Shown here in pieces: positions 17,477-27,393 of a DNA stretch of 64,000 nucleotides; positions within the stretch are counted from its first letter, which is position 1; each line of letters opens with the position of its first letter. The notes beneath the pieces are model-generated. The model was not told the origin of the DNA. It did no database searches and worked only from the letters and a program-made list of their open reading frames with translations. Both the position numbers and the translations under genes were made by a program. Source of the stretch: Shinella zoogloeoides (GTDB lineage: Bacteria > Pseudomonadota > Alphaproteobacteria > Rhizobiales > Rhizobiaceae); assembly GCF_003574625.1 (NCBI RefSeq), contig NZ_QNUJ01000013.1, forward strand, positions 123,565 to 187,564, given 5' to 3'.

Positions 17477-18664
17477 ATGGCGGACGATGGGCCCCTGCGC
17501 ATCATTCATTGTTTCAGGTCCCCCGTCGGCGGAATCTTCCGCCATGTGCGCGACCTTGCCGAATACCACACGCGGGCAGGCCATGAGGTCGGCATCATCT
17601 GCGACAGCCTTACCGGCGGCTCTTTCGAGGACAAGCTCTTCGACGAGATCCGCCCCCATCTCTCGCTCGGCCTCGTCCGCATGCCGATCAGCCGGTCGGT
17701 CAATCTGCGCGACCTCGGCGCCATTCGGGACAGTTATCGTGAAATAAAAGGTTTGCAGCCGGATGTCCTGCATGGGCATGGCGCCAAGGGTGGCGCCATC
17801 GCCCGGCTCATCGGCTCGATCCTGCGGGTCAACAGGTATCGCGTAGCCCGCCTCTATACGCCGCATGGCGGCAGCCTGCACTACACCCGGCGCTCGGCGA
17901 CGGGGCTCGCGGTCCTCACCGCCGAGCGGCTTCTCGAACCCTTCGGCGATGCCATCGCCTTCGTCTGCGACTACGAGAAGGACGCCTATACCGCCCGCGT
18001 CGGCCGCCCGCGCATCCAGACGGCGCGCATCTACAACGGCATCCACGACCGGGATTTCGAGCGGGTCTATCCCCGCGAGGATGCGGTCGATTTCCTCTAT
18101 ATCGGCATGCTGCGCGACCTGAAGGGGCCGGACGTCTTCGTCGACGCTTTCGCCCGCGCCGAGCGCATCGCCGGCCGGCCGCTCTCCGCGCTGATGATCG
18201 GCGACGGGCCGGACAGGGAAAAATACAAGCAGATGATGCTGCAGCTCGGCCTCGGCCGGCGCATCGTCATGATGCCCGCCATGAAGGCACGCGAGGCCTT
18301 CGCCCTCACCCGCAACGTGGTCGTGCCGTCGCGCGCCGAGGCGATGCCCTATATCGTACTGGAAGCGCTCGCCGCCCAGAAGCCGGTCATCGCAAGCCGT
18401 GTCGGCGGCATACCGGAAGTGCTCGGCCGCGACAGCATCGCGCTCACCGAGCCGGGCGACGCCCAGTCCCTGGCGGCGGCCATGGCCCAGGCGATCGGCG
18501 ATCCCGGCTGGCTGCGCAAGGTCATGCCGGAGCCCGCCGCCTTCAAGGAAACCTTCTCGGCCTCGGCCATGTCCGGCTCGATCCTTGCCCTTTACCGGGA
18601 CATTCTCGCCCGCCAGGCCGGCGGCCGGCGGCTTGCGGAAACCTCGGCGGAAGCCCTGCCGTAA
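17477..18664 (+). CDS. glycosyltransferase family 4 protein
   Basis: A 395-residue GT-B fold transferase. The N-terminal domain begins LRIIHCFRSPVGGIFRHVRD, and the acceptor side has LHGHGAKGGAIARL. The C-terminal donor domain has DFLYIGMLRDLKGPDVFVDA, MIGDGPDREKYKQ and the GT4 E-x7-E region SRAEAMPYIVLEALAAQKPV. It acts in the cytoplasm, adding a nucleotide-sugar residue to the lipid-linked repeat unit; sugar specificity is not readable. It is closely spaced after the export lipoprotein gene and before the initiating sugar transferase, so one transcript is likely. Confidence 0.9.
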   Translation: MADDGPLRIIHCFRSPVGGIFRHVRDLAEYHTRAGHEVGIICDSLTGGSFEDKLFDEIRPHLSLGLVRMPISRSVNLRDLGAIRDSYREIKGLQPDVLHGHGAKGGAIARLIGSILRVNRYRVARLYTPHGGSLHYTRRSATGLAVLTAERLLEPFGDAIAFVCDYEKDAYTARVGRPRIQTARIYNGIHDRDFERVYPREDAVDFLYIGMLRDLKGPDVFVDAFARAERIAGRPLSALMIGDGPDREKYKQMMLQLGLGRRIVMMPAMKAREAFALTRNVVVPSRAEAMPYIVLEALAAQKPVIASRVGGIPEVLGRDSIALTEPGDAQSLAAAMAQAIGDPGWLRKVMPEPAAFKETFSASAMSGSILALYRDILARQAGGRRLAETSAEALP

Positions 18665-18719
18665 ACGTTTCTTAGGGGCTTCGTGCTATTTCCGGCACAA
18701 AGCCCCAAAGGTGCATGCC

Positions 18720-20282
18720 ATGAACCATGTCGAGAAGCCCGAATCCTTCGATCCGGAAGGTTTGAGACGCAGGCTCTCCGAAAGCCGGGGAAATGCGTCC
18801 GGCCCGGCTGCCGGCGGCGCGGAGGAAAAGGGCGTCGAGCTCAATCAGCTTGCCCGCCAGATCGCCGAACAGTTCCGCGACGACAGCTATTCGCCCGCCA
18901 TGATCACCGGGCTGCTGCGCCTTTGCGAATTCGGCGCACTGCTTGCCCTCGGCTACTTCATCCATGCGCTCTATGACGGCTTCGAGATCACGGTGCTCTA
19001 TGCCGCCGTGCTCGTGGGCGGCGCGGCCATCGGGGTCCTCCTCCTGCAACTCGCCGATGCCTATCAGGTGCCGGCGCTCCGCTCGCCCTTGCGCATGACG
19101 CCGCGCATCCTCGCCGCCTGGGCGGCGGCCTTCGCCTCCATTTCGCTCGTCCTCTTCTTCTTCAAGACGGGCGACCAGTATTCCCGCGTCTGGTTTGCCG
19201 CCTGGTTCGCGACGGGCGCCGTCTATCTCCTGTTCGAGCGGCAGGTGATCGCCTATGCGATCCGCCGCTGGGCCCGCAACGGCACGATGGAGCGGCGCGC
19301 CGTCATCGTCGGCGGCGGCGAACCGGCCAAGGAACTCATCCGCTCGCTGGAATACCAGCCGGAGAACGACATCCGCATCTGCGGCATCTTCGACGACCGC
19401 GACGAGCGCCGCTCGCCCTCGATCATCGCCGGCTATCCCAAGCTCGGCAATGTCGCCGAACTCGTCGAATTCGCCCGCCTCGCGCGCATCGACATGCTGA
19501 TCATCTCGCTGCCGCTCTCGGCCGAGACGCGCATCCTGTCGCTGCTCAAGAAGCTGTGGGTGCTGCCGGTGGACATTCGCCTTGCCGCCCATGCGAGGGG
19601 CCTTCGCTTCCGCCCGCGCAGCTATTCGCAGATCGGCGCCGTGCCGATGCTCGACATCTTCGACAAGCCGATCGCCGACTGGGACAATGTCGCCAAGCGC
19701 ATCTTCGACATCTTCTTCTCCGTCGTCGCGCTCGTCCTGCTCTGGCCGGTGCTGATCGGCGCGGCCATCGCGGTGAAGCTCTCCTCGCCCGGCCCGATCC
19801 TCTTCAAGCAGAAGCGCCACGGCTTCAACAACGAGGTCATCGAAGTCTACAAGTTCCGCTCGATGTACACGCATCTTTCGGACCCGTCCGCCCGCGCCGC
19901 CGTCACCAAGGGCGATCCGCGCGTGACCCGCGTCGGCCGCTTCCTGCGCAAGTCCTCCATCGACGAGCTGCCGCAGCTCTTCAACGTGCTGAAGGGCGAG
20001 CTCTCGCTCGTCGGGCCCCGTCCGCATGCCGTCGAGGCGCAGACGCACGACCGCAAATATGTCGATGTCGTCGACAGCTATTTCGCCCGCCACCGCGTGA
20101 AGCCGGGCGTGACCGGCTGGGCGCAGATCAACGGCTGGCGCGGCGAGATCGACCATGACGACAAGATCCGCTTCCGCACCGAATTCGACCTCTATTACAT
20201 CGAGAACTGGTCGCTCTGGCTCGACCTGAAGATCCTGTTCCTGACGCCCTTCCGCCTGCTCAACACGGAAAACGCCTATTGA
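18720..20282 (+). CDS. undecaprenyl-phosphate glucose/sugar phosphotransferase (WcaJ/WbaP type)
   Basis: A 520-residue polyisoprenyl-phosphate hexose-1-phosphate transferase that starts repeat-unit assembly on undecaprenyl phosphate. It has four N-terminal helices (around 65-190), a CoA-binding-like Rossmann segment ([18 protein letters not shown]), a further helix, and the catalytic domain. That domain shows [29 protein letters not shown] with PRP, and the C-terminal [15 protein letters not shown]. The family usually transfers glucose-1-P or galactose-1-P. The ATG at 18720 is the first good start after the GT4 stop. The downstream TTG start overlaps its stop codon. Confidence 0.92.
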   Translation: MNHVEKPESFDPEGLRRRLSESRGNASGPAAGGAEEKGVELNQLARQIAEQFRDDSYSPAMITGLLRLCEFGALLALGYFIHALYDGFEITVLYAAVLVGGAAIGVLLLQLADAYQVPALRSPLRMTPRILAAWAAAFASISLVLFFFKTGDQYSRVWFAAWFATGAVYLLFERQVIAYAIRRWARNGTMERRAVIVGGGEPAKELIRSLEYQPENDIRICGIFDDRDERRSPSIIAGYPKLGNVAELVEFARLARIDMLIISLPLSAETRILSLLKKLWVLPVDIRLAAHARGLRFRPRSYSQIGAVPMLDIFDKPIADWDNVAKRIFDIFFSVVALVLLWPVLIGAAIAVKLSSPGPILFKQKRHGFNNEVIEVYKFRSMYTHLSDPSARAAVTKGDPRVTRVGRFLRKSSIDELPQLFNVLKGELSLVGPRPHAVEAQTHDRKYVDVVDSYFARHRVKPGVTGWAQINGWRGEIDHDDKIRFRTEFDLYYIENWSLWLDLKILFLTPFRLLNTENAY

Positions 20283-21574
20283 GCGACGCGACCCTCCCCC
20301 ACGCCCCCTCCTTCCGGCCGCAGCTTGCGGCCGTCGGCATTATCGGCTCGGGGCTGGTGACGCTGGGCGTGTTCCTGTCGGGCTTCGTCATCAGCGAGCC
20401 GGCGCCCTATGAGGTCTTCATGGCGGCGCTCATCGGCCTCTGGGCGCTCGTGGGGCTGCGCATCTCGCGCACCGTCGGATCGCTTCTCGCCCTTCTCGTG
20501 GTCTTCAATATCGGCGGCATGCTTTCGCTGACGGTGATGGACGATCTTTCCGAGGGGCCGATGTACATGGCCGTCTCGCTGTTCCTCGCCATTTCCAGTG
20601 TCTTCTTCGCCGCGATCGTCGAGGCGAAGCCGGCACGGCTGCAGCTCATCTTCCGCGCCTGGGTGGCAAGCGCCCTCATCACCTCGATGCTCGGCATCCT
20701 TGGCTATTTCCATGCCTTCCCGGGCTCGGAGGCGTTCACGCTCTACGACCGCGCCAAGGGCGCCTTCCAGGACCCGAACGTCTTCGGCCCCTTCCTCGTC
20801 GCCCCCTCGCTCTACCTGATGCACGGCCTTCTCGCCGGCCGCATCCTCGGCGCGCCGCTGAAGGTGATCGGCGTCCTCATCCTGGCGCTCGGCATCTTCC
20901 TGTCCTTCTCGCGCGCGGCCTGGGGGCTCTACCTCTTCGCCGTCGCGGCGCTCGTCTTCATCATGCTGCTGAAGGAGCGCACCGGGGCATTCCGGCTGAA
21001 GATTCTCATCCTCAGCATCTCGGCGGCCGGCCTGATGATCCTCGCGCTGGTCGTCGCCCTGCAGTTCGACAAGGTCTCGAACCTCTTCTCCAGCCGCACG
21101 CAGCTCGTCCAGGAATATGACGGCGGCCATCTCGGGCGCTTCGAGCGCCACCGCATCGGCTTCCTGATGGCGATGGAAAAGCCGCTCGGCATCGGACCGA
21201 TGCGCTTCGGCAAGATGTTCTCCGAAGACGAGCACAACATCTACCTGAAATCGCTCACCACCTATGGCTGGCTCGGCTTCATCACCTACCTGACATTGGT
21301 CGGATGGACGCTCTCGGCCGCCTTCAAGGCGCTGCTGCGCGACAGGCCATGGCAGCCCTACCTGATGATCGCCTTCATCACGCTGCTCGGCCACAGCGGG
21401 ATCGGCTTCGTCATCGACACCGACCACTGGCGCCATTTCTACCTGCTGCTCGGCGTCACATGGGGCTGCCTTGCGCTGGAGCGCCGTTACACCCGGCAGG
21501 CGCTCAAAGGAAAAGCCGCCCCTCCTCCCGGAGAGACGGCTTTCGATAACCCATCGGGCAAATCTATCGCCTGA
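20279..21574 (+). CDS. O-antigen ligase / Wzy-like polymerase family membrane protein
   Basis: A 431-residue membrane protein with about 11-12 helices and a periplasmic loop. Family features are GAFQDPNVFGPFLVAPSLY, the SFSRAAWGLYLF segment, and EDEHNIYLKSLTTYGWLGF with the H-N-x-Y-L motif of WaaL/Wzy proteins. In this cluster it is most likely the polymerase joining lipid-linked repeat units. It starts at TTG 20279, overlapping the previous stop (TTGA), which suggests coupling. Its last 11 bases overlap the convergent GlsB-type gene. Confidence 0.87.
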   Translation: MSDATLPHAPSFRPQLAAVGIIGSGLVTLGVFLSGFVISEPAPYEVFMAALIGLWALVGLRISRTVGSLLALLVVFNIGGMLSLTVMDDLSEGPMYMAVSLFLAISSVFFAAIVEAKPARLQLIFRAWVASALITSMLGILGYFHAFPGSEAFTLYDRAKGAFQDPNVFGPFLVAPSLYLMHGLLAGRILGAPLKVIGVLILALGIFLSFSRAAWGLYLFAVAALVFIMLLKERTGAFRLKILILSISAAGLMILALVVALQFDKVSNLFSSRTQLVQEYDGGHLGRFERHRIGFLMAMEKPLGIGPMRFGKMFSEDEHNIYLKSLTTYGWLGFITYLTLVGWTLSAAFKALLRDRPWQPYLMIAFITLLGHSGIGFVIDTDHWRHFYLLLGVTWGCLALERRYTRQALKGKAAPPPGETAFDNPSGKSIA

Positions 21575-21815
21575 TGGCCCTTGCCAGCGCTATCAGGATG
21601 CAGGCGCCGATGAAGCCGGCGACGAGATAGCCCAGCCAGCCGCCGAGCGAAACGCCGATCAGCCCCAGCAGGATGTTTGCGACCGCCGCGCCGACGATGC
21701 CGAGAACGATGTTCATCAGCACGCCCATATTGCTCTTCATGAACATTTCGGCGAGCCAGCCGGCAATGCCGCCGATGATGATGGCTGCGATCCAGCCGAT
21801 GCCTGCATTTTCCAT
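21564..21815 (-). CDS. GlsB/YeaQ/YmgE family stress-response membrane protein
   Basis: An 83-residue, glycine-rich protein with three transmembrane helices: GWIAAIIIGGIAGWLAE, VLMNIVLGIVGAAVANILLG and LGYLVAGFIGACILIALAR. It matches the transglycosylase-associated/GlsB family, small inner-membrane proteins linked to envelope or acid stress, with no known activity. The ATG at 21815 (MENAGIGW) is preferred to an upstream in-frame start as it matches the family. The 3' end overlaps the polymerase gene by 11 bases on the opposite strand. Confidence 0.9.
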   Translation of the reverse strand: MENAGIGWIAAIIIGGIAGWLAEMFMKSNMGVLMNIVLGIVGAAVANILLGLIGVSLGGWLGYLVAGFIGACILIALARAIRR

Positions 21816-21931
21816 GCGTAATCTCCTCAAGCGTCAGATAGCCCCGGCACGACAAGCCGGCGGCGAGAAAACGCGAAGAGACGCGTAAAGTTCCATGCGG
21901 AACTTCAAATGCAATCTATGAGGGGAGAGAA

Positions 21932-22008
<77 letters not shown>

Positions 22009-22244
22009 GACCGCGCAAACCCCTATAGTCTCGGGCATTTGGATGCAAGCCCAAAATTGCCAATTCGGGATGTTTCGTCATCGGCAATTCGAATTTCCTG
22101 CGGAGGACGGCGGCGTCCCTGCATCGGGTACGCGGCCTTCGTCCTCACGGCGGAGCTTGGCAAGCGCATGACGCTTCCAAGACAGGATTCTTTTCGCAAG
22201 CGTACCGGATTCGTCAAATCAGACCTTCCCGGCCATTAGACCAA

Positions 22245-22353
22245 AGTCTAAGACTGTTCCTGCTCGCTTGTCATTTTGCGAGCAACTCCCCCGCGTCACA
22301 GAGCCAAGCGTGACGCTTGTTTTGCCCCGCCATAGTGCGGGGCTTTTTCTTTT
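22245..22353 (+). ncRNA. probable trans-acting small RNA with three hairpins (possibly alpha-r9/Smr9C family)
   Basis: A non-coding stretch that folds into three perfect stems on the plus strand. These are GCTCGC (22262-22267) with GCGAGC (22278-22283), GCGTCAC (22293-22299) with GTGACGC (22310-22316), and GCCCCGC (22324-22330) with GCGGGGC (22337-22343) followed by TTTTTCTTTT. The last is a textbook terminator for plus-strand transcription, yet no plus-strand protein gene precedes it. From memory, the rhizobial alpha-r9 sRNA family lies beside a proline tRNA, but I cannot check sequence identity. The 5' end is uncertain; the start given marks a small AGTC-TAA-GACT dyad. Confidence 0.6.
22324..22353 (+). 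terminator. Rho-independent terminator of the putative small RNA
   Basis: A 7-bp GC-only stem (GCCCCGC/GCGGGGC) with loop CATAGT is followed by a T-rich tract on the plus strand only. It sits 16 bp beyond the stop of the leftward merR-like gene. It has no T-run in that gene's direction, so it serves plus-strand RNA. Confidence 0.8.
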
Positions 22354-22369
22354 CGGGGATTTCCGCGGT

Positions 22370-22900
22370 TCAGCGGACCTGATCGAGCAGGCGCTTGCAT
22401 TCCAGGAGATCGTAGAGCGCCTCCTGCAGGAGGGCGCGGTCCTCCTTGCCGACGCTGGTCTTGCCGAGCGAGATTTCCGGTGTCTCCTCGCCGCCGCCGA
22501 CGAAGGAGAAGAAGCGGCGGCTGGCCGGCGCCTTGGCGCGGCCGACGATCTGGTCCTCGTCGCTGCCGGCCTTCGGCGGGGGCGGCTCCTCGTGGCTGGC
22601 GGCCGCCAGCGCCTCGACGGTCGCAAGGTCGCCGCTGGCAATCGCCGCGACGAACTTGTTGCCATTGACCTTGAGCAGCTTCTGCACGCCCTTGATCGTA
22701 TAGCCGTGGTCGTAGAGCAGATGGCGGATGCCCTTGAGGAGATCGACGTCTTCCGGGCGATAGTAGCGCCGCCCGCCGCCGCGCTTCATCGGCTTGATCT
22801 GCGTGAAGCGCGTTTCCCAGAAACGCAGCACATGCTGCGGCAGGTCGAGATCGTCGGCGACCTCGCTGATGGTGCGGAAAGCGTCCGGACTCTTGTCCAT
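22370..22900 (-). CDS. MerR-family transcriptional regulator
   Basis: A 176-residue protein with an N-terminal MerR winged-helix domain: [60 protein letters not shown]. The middle is proline- and acid-rich ([14 protein letters not shown]) and the C-terminus is a short helix. There is no metal-binding Cys cluster or effector domain. It belongs to the alphaproteobacterial MerR subgroup always found beside ihfA, of unknown target. GAGGG precedes the ATG at 22900. It is the last gene of the leftward plsX-fabH-ihfA run. Confidence 0.88.
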   Translation of the reverse strand: MDKSPDAFRTISEVADDLDLPQHVLRFWETRFTQIKPMKRGGGRRYYRPEDVDLLKGIRHLLYDHGYTIKGVQKLLKVNGNKFVAAIASGDLATVEALAAASHEEPPPPKAGSDEDQIVGRAKAPASRRFFSFVGGGEETPEISLGKTSVGKEDRALLQEALYDLLECKRLLDQVR

Positions 22901-23028
22901 TCTACCCTCGATGAAAGCTCACGCCGGCGCACGGGAAGCGTGCCGCCGAATCGTATTCATTTCAGCGGGTTGCCGGGCGATATTCAAGTTTCAAATTGCT
23001 AATGCCCGGCAACAGGCGGGAAAATCGC

Positions 23029-23367
23029 TCAGGACGCGGGAGAAGCGGGCTTCTGCTTCGCCTTGCGCGCGAGATGGGCCTTCAGCACCCGCTGCTTGAG
23101 AACGTTGGACGCCTTGAAGGTCATGACGCGGCGCGGCGAGATCGGCACTTCCTCGCCGGTCTTCGGGTTTCGCCCGATGCGCTCGTTCTTGTCACGAACC
23201 TGGAATGTCGCGAAGGAGGAGAGCTTCACGCTCTCGCCCCGAACGATGGCGTTGCAAATCTCGTCGATCACGGTTTCGACAAGCTCCGCGGATTCTGTTC
23301 TGGAAAGGCCAACCTTCCGGAAAACCGATTCGGCCAAATCTGCGCGTGTCACCGTCTTACCGCTCAT
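23029..23367 (-). CDS. ihfA: integration host factor subunit alpha
   Basis: A 112-residue HU/IHF family DNA-bending protein. The conserved core is [20 protein letters not shown] followed by [20 protein letters not shown], including the Pro that intercalates DNA. The C-terminal basic tail ([14 protein letters not shown]) is longer than in E. coli, as usual in rhizobia. The alpha assignment rests on its place after fabH and on residues such as [19 protein letters not shown] precedes the ATG. It works as a heterodimer with IhfB, encoded elsewhere. Confidence 0.95.
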   Translation of the reverse strand: MSGKTVTRADLAESVFRKVGLSRTESAELVETVIDEICNAIVRGESVKLSSFATFQVRDKNERIGRNPKTGEEVPISPRRVMTFKASNVLKQRVLKAHLARKAKQKPASPAS

Positions 23368-23466
23368 CGCTCCTCACCGATTTCCTATTGAAAGCCTATG
23401 GTTAAGTGGCGGAAGAGTATTGTCCTTGCCCCCTCGGGTCAAGCGGGCCTGCTGCGCAGTCTCACC

Positions 23467-24438
23467 TTACCAGCGAAGCAGCACCGCACCCCAGGTGAAA
23501 CCGCCGCCCATCGCCTCCAGAAGGACGAGGTCGCCCTGCTTGATACGGCCGTCTGCGGCCGCCGCCGCAAGGGCCAGCGGGATCGATGCCGCCGAGGTGT
23601 TGCCATGCTGGTCCACGGTGATGACGACCTTCTCCAGCGGGATGCCGAGCTTCCTGGCCGAACCGTCGATGATGCGCTTGTTGGCCTGGTGCGGCACCAG
23701 CCAGTCGACGTCGTCGGCGGTGAAGCCGGTGGCGTCGAAGGCCGAGACGATGACGTCCGTGATCATGCCGACCGCATGCTTGAAGACCTCGCGGCCCTCC
23801 ATGCGCAGATGGCCGACCGTGCCGGTGGTGGACGGGCCGCCGTCGACGAAGAGCTTGTCGCGGTGCGCGCCGTCGGAGCGAAGCTGCGTCGACAGCACGC
23901 CGCGGTCCGCATTGGTCCCCGCCCCTTCCTGCGCTTCCAGCACGATGGCGCCGGCGCCGTCGCCGAAGAGCACGCAGGTCGTGCGGTCGGTCCAGTCGAG
24001 GATGCGCGAGAAGGTCTCCGCGCCGATGACGAGGACGCGTTTCGCAAGCCCGCCGCGGATATAGGCGTCCGCCGTCGTCACGGCATAGACGAAGCCCGAA
24101 CAGACCGCCTGCACGTCGAAGGCGAAGCCATGGGACATGCCGAGGCGGTTCTGGATGTTCACGGCCGTCGCCGGGAAGGTGTTGTCCGGCGTGGAGGTGG
24201 CGACGATGATCAGGTCGATGTCGGCGGCGGTGAGGCCGGCATTGTCCAGCGCGGCGCGGGCAGCGCCCTCGCCGAGCGAAGCTGTCGTCTCGCCCTCGCC
24301 GGCGATGTAGCGCTGGCGGATGCCGGTGCGCTGCACGATCCATTCGTCGGACGTGTCGACCATGCTTTCCAGTTCGGCATTGGTGAGCACCCGTTTCGGA
24401 AGCGCCGTTCCGAAACCGCGAACCACTGAACGAATCAT
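23467..24438 (-). CDS. fabH: 3-oxoacyl-ACP synthase III
   Basis: A 323-residue beta-ketoacyl-ACP synthase III that condenses acetyl-CoA with malonyl-ACP to begin fatty acid synthesis. The catalytic triad is visible: Cys113 in [11 protein letters not shown], His in VPHQANKRI and Asn in [13 protein letters not shown]. The N-terminal [15 protein letters not shown] is also typical. Its ATG lies one base after the plsX stop, and its GAGGTATAGG ribosome site is inside plsX, so plsX and fabH are translationally coupled. Confidence 0.97.
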   Translation of the reverse strand: MIRSVVRGFGTALPKRVLTNAELESMVDTSDEWIVQRTGIRQRYIAGEGETTASLGEGAARAALDNAGLTAADIDLIIVATSTPDNTFPATAVNIQNRLGMSHGFAFDVQAVCSGFVYAVTTADAYIRGGLAKRVLVIGAETFSRILDWTDRTTCVLFGDGAGAIVLEAQEGAGTNADRGVLSTQLRSDGAHRDKLFVDGGPSTTGTVGHLRMEGREVFKHAVGMITDVIVSAFDATGFTADDVDWLVPHQANKRIIDGSARKLGIPLEKVVITVDQHGNTSAASIPLALAAAAADGRIKQGDLVLLEAMGGGFTWGAVLLRW

Positions 24439-24439
24439 C

Positions 24440-25495
24440 CTATACCTCGTCGGTCACGCCCGGGGCGCCTTCGACAGGCCGGCCCGCGTGATACTTCTGC
24501 AAATCCCGTTCGATCTTGTCCCTGAGGCCGTTGCGGACCATGTCGTAGCCGACATCCACCGCCGCGGCGAAGCCCTCGGCATCCGTGCCGCCATGGCTCT
24601 TGATGACGATGCCGTTGAGGCCGAGGAACACGCCGCCGTTCGTCTTGCGCGGGTCCATCTTCTCGCGCACGCGGTCGAAGGCGCTCTTGGCGAGAATGTA
24701 GCCGAGCTTGGCAAGCCAAGTGCGCGACATGGCCGCGCGCAGGTATTCGGCGATCTGCCGCGCCGTGCCTTCCGCCGCCTTCAGGGCGATGTTTCCTGAA
24801 AACCCTTCCGTGACCACCACGTCCACCGTGCCGCGACCGATATCGTCGCCTTCCACGAAGCCGTAATATTCAATCGTGTCGAAATTGGCCTCGCGGATGA
24901 GCTGGCCGGCGGCCTTGACCTCTTCCTGGCCCTTGATCTCCTCGACGCCGACATTGAGGAGGCCGAGCGTCGGCCGGTCGATCTCGAACAGCGCGCGCGC
25001 CATGGCTCCGCCCATCAGCGCGAAGTCGAAGAGCTGGCTTGCATCGGCGCCGATCGTCGCGCCGATGTCGAGCACGATGCTCTCGCCCTTCAGGGTCGGC
25101 CAGATGCCGGCGATGGCCGGGCGCTCGATATTGGCCATCATGCGAAGGCAGAACTTCGACATGGCCATCAGCGCGCCGGTATTGCCGGCGGAGACGGCGA
25201 CATCGGCCTCGTTTTTCGCCACGGCATCGATCGCCTGCCACATGGAGGACTTGCCGCGGCCGCGGCGCAGCGCCTGGCTCGGCTTCTCGTCCATGGCGAC
25301 GGAGACGTCGCAATGATGGAAAGTGCTTGCAGCCTTCAGCTTGGGATGCTGCGCCAGAAGCGGCTCGCATTCGGCGGCATTGCCATAAAGTACGAAGCGG
25401 ATCTCGGGATGTCGTTCGAGAGCCTTGGCTGCGCCCGGGATGGCGACCTTCGGACCGAAATCGCCACCCATGACATCGACGGATATTCTGACCAC
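24440..25495 (-). CDS. plsX: phosphate acyltransferase PlsX
   Basis: A 351-residue enzyme that makes acyl-phosphate from acyl-ACP for phosphatidic acid synthesis. Key segments are the N-terminal [53 protein letters not shown] and [18 protein letters not shown]. The start codon is GTG at 25495, giving [11 protein letters not shown], the usual family start. It is followed directly by fabH, linking phospholipid and fatty acid initiation in one transcript. Confidence 0.96.
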   Translation of the reverse strand: MVRISVDVMGGDFGPKVAIPGAAKALERHPEIRFVLYGNAAECEPLLAQHPKLKAASTFHHCDVSVAMDEKPSQALRRGRGKSSMWQAIDAVAKNEADVAVSAGNTGALMAMSKFCLRMMANIERPAIAGIWPTLKGESIVLDIGATIGADASQLFDFALMGGAMARALFEIDRPTLGLLNVGVEEIKGQEEVKAAGQLIREANFDTIEYYGFVEGDDIGRGTVDVVVTEGFSGNIALKAAEGTARQIAEYLRAAMSRTWLAKLGYILAKSAFDRVREKMDPRKTNGGVFLGLNGIVIKSHGGTDAEGFAAAVDVGYDMVRNGLRDKIERDLQKYHAGRPVEGAPGVTDEV

Positions 25496-25620
25496 GCGAG
25501 TCTTGCCTTACTAGCCTTGATTCTTGTTCCAACGGCAGAGGGGTCACTACAGCGGAATTCGGCCAAAATACCGCTTTTCGCCGGGTGCACAACTGAATTA
25601 TCGGGCGCTTGCCGGGCCGT

Positions 25621-26175
25621 TCAGTCTTTTTTCCAATCCTTCAGAACGGCGAAGGGCGACGGTTTGCGATCGTCCTTGTCCGTGCTTTCGATATGGTCGC
25701 CGAAGGCGACATCGGCCCTGCGGGGATAGGGATCGATGGCGAGCGCCGCATGTTCGGCGGCCACCACGCCGGCATCGATGGTGTCGCCGGTGAAGACTTC
25801 CGGCGCATCGGGACCATCGGGATCGAGCAGCATCTCGCCGGTTTCGGACGAGACCGGCAGGCGCGCCAGCTTGGATCCCTCCGGCACGAAGACCACTTCC
25901 ACCGGCTCGTCGATATGGGATTCGACCGGGTCGAGCGTCACGACGCAGGCCTGCACGATATCGGCGGTCACGCGCCCCTTGAGGCGCACGCCGTCGCGCT
26001 TCCAGCGCATGACCTGGAAGGTCGCCGACAGCGCCTTCACCTCGAGCACCGACCAGAGCCCGGCGAGGCCGGCCCTTTCCTCGGCATCGGCGCTGATCGT
26101 CACCTCGACCGGATTGGCCGAGATATGGCCCACCTTCACGGAGTAGGAGAATGGCGCGTCGTCGTCTTTCTTCAT
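25621..26175 (-). CDS. DUF177 (YceD) domain-containing protein
   Basis: A 184-residue protein with the DUF177/YceD domain: GRVTADIVQACVVTLDPVES, then EPVEVVFVPEG and DAPEVFTGDTIDAG. In most alphaproteobacteria it lies upstream of plsX (where rpmF, if present, sits between); here no L32 gene is seen in the 125-bp gap. A role in rRNA or membrane-lipid metabolism has been suggested for relatives but is not settled. ATG 26175 is taken because GAGGG is seven bases upstream; an adjacent GTG would add one residue. Confidence 0.88.
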   Translation of the reverse strand: MKKDDDAPFSYSVKVGHISANPVEVTISADAEERAGLAGLWSVLEVKALSATFQVMRWKRDGVRLKGRVTADIVQACVVTLDPVESHIDEPVEVVFVPEGSKLARLPVSSETGEMLLDPDGPDAPEVFTGDTIDAGVVAAEHAALAIDPYPRRADVAFGDHIESTDKDDRKPSPFAVLKDWKKD

Positions 26176-26193
26176 CACATGTCCCTCGCCGCT

Positions 26194-26748
26194 TCAGGCG
26201 GCGTTTTCTTCGGTGCCGGGCTCGATCACCTCGAGCAGGCCGGCCCGGATCGCATCTTCACCGGCCTCCCCCATCGCCCTCTCGACGGCGACGAGATACT
26301 CCGCCAGTCCCTCCATTGAGGGAGCCTCAAGACCCGCCGCCGGATGGATGTTCCGGCGAAGCGCCTCGGCAAGCGCGGCGCGGTCGCCGGCATCGAGTGC
26401 GGCGGCATAGGATTCCAGCCGGCCGTAGAACATGCCGGCGAATTTCTTCATGCGCTTCGGCACGCCGACATCGCCCACGCCAAGCTCGCGAATCGAATGG
26501 TCGACGTCCTCGAAGAAGGCGTCGACGATCTCCTGAGCGATCTCCTGGCCCGACGTGGCGCTTACACGCGTGCGCCGGAAGTAAAGGATCAGCATGGCCG
26601 AGAGCATCTCGAAACGCCCCATGACCGTGTCAGGAACGTCAAGTCTCTCATAGAGATAGGGATGACGCGCCGCCTTTGTCAGGGTCGCATACTGCTTCTC
26701 GACGATGCGCCGGTTGCCGTTTTTTTTGCCGAACAGGCCGAAAATCAT
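26194..26748 (-). CDS. ubiquinol-cytochrome c chaperone family protein (CBP3-like)
   Basis: A 184-residue protein of the Ubiq_cyt_C_chap family. The core is YATLTKAARHPYLYERLDVP, then DTVMGRFEMLSAMLILYFRR and FFEDVDHSIRELGVGDVGVP. Mitochondrial CBP3 homologues help cytochrome b synthesis and bc1 assembly; a similar role here is inferred. Two adjacent ATGs exist (26751 and 26748); the second gives the family start MIFGLFGKKN. It is 18 bp upstream of the DUF177 gene on the same strand and divergent from bamE. Confidence 0.87.
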   Translation of the reverse strand: MIFGLFGKKNGNRRIVEKQYATLTKAARHPYLYERLDVPDTVMGRFEMLSAMLILYFRRTRVSATSGQEIAQEIVDAFFEDVDHSIRELGVGDVGVPKRMKKFAGMFYGRLESYAAALDAGDRAALAEALRRNIHPAAGLEAPSMEGLAEYLVAVERAMGEAGEDAIRAGLLEVIEPGTEENAA

Positions 26749-26900
26749 CATAAAGCCTAGTTTTGCCCGATTCAAACCATGGTGCCGTCGCAAGTCATGT
26801 TGCATGACGGTCGAAGCTGGTTTACCGAAGCAGGCATGAATTGCAATGGCTGCGCGGCCATCATCGTCCCGGGGATGTTGTGAAGAGAGATTCTGCGAAT

Positions 26901-27371
26901 ATGAAGCTGTTGCGTAACGCCGCCATTGCCGTCACCCTCTCCGCATCCGTTCTGACGGCCTGCCAAGGCCCCAGCGAAGTCCTCTATCAGGGCTATGTCG
27001 TCGACCAGGAAACGCTGGCGCTCGCACCCGTCGGCTCCTCGCGCGAGCAGGTTCTGCTTTCGCTCGGCACGCCGTCCTCGACCGCGACCTTCGACAACGA
27101 AGTCTTCTACTACATCTCGCAGAAGCGCAGGCGCGCGGCCGCCTTCATGAAGCCGAAGGTCATCGAGCAGAGCGTGCTCGCCGTCTATTTCGACAAGGAC
27201 GGCAATGTGGAGCGCCTCGCGAACTACACTCTGCAGGACGGCAAGGTCTTCGACATGATCGCCCGCGTCACACCGACGGGCGGCGCCGAAACGACCTTCC
27301 TCGGCCAGCTTCTGCGCGGCGGCGCGAACCCCGGCAGCGTCATGAAGAGCATGCTGGGCGGCAACAACTGA
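26901..27371 (+). CDS. bamE: outer membrane protein assembly factor BamE (lipoprotein)
   Basis: A 156-residue lipoprotein with signal peptide and lipobox LTAC (Cys21). It carries the SmpA/OmlA fold, visible in QGYVVDQETLALAPVGSSRE and LLSLGTPSSTATFDNEVFYYI. BamE stabilises the BAM complex that inserts beta-barrel proteins into the outer membrane. ATG 26901 is chosen because it puts the signal peptide at the N-terminus; an in-frame GTG at 26880 is possible. It is divergent from the bc1 chaperone gene, an arrangement common in rhizobia. Confidence 0.92.
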   Translation: MKLLRNAAIAVTLSASVLTACQGPSEVLYQGYVVDQETLALAPVGSSREQVLLSLGTPSSTATFDNEVFYYISQKRRRAAAFMKPKVIEQSVLAVYFDKDGNVERLANYTLQDGKVFDMIARVTPTGGAETTFLGQLLRGGANPGSVMKSMLGGNN

Positions 27372-27393
27372 CGCCCATCCGGAAGGATGAAAC

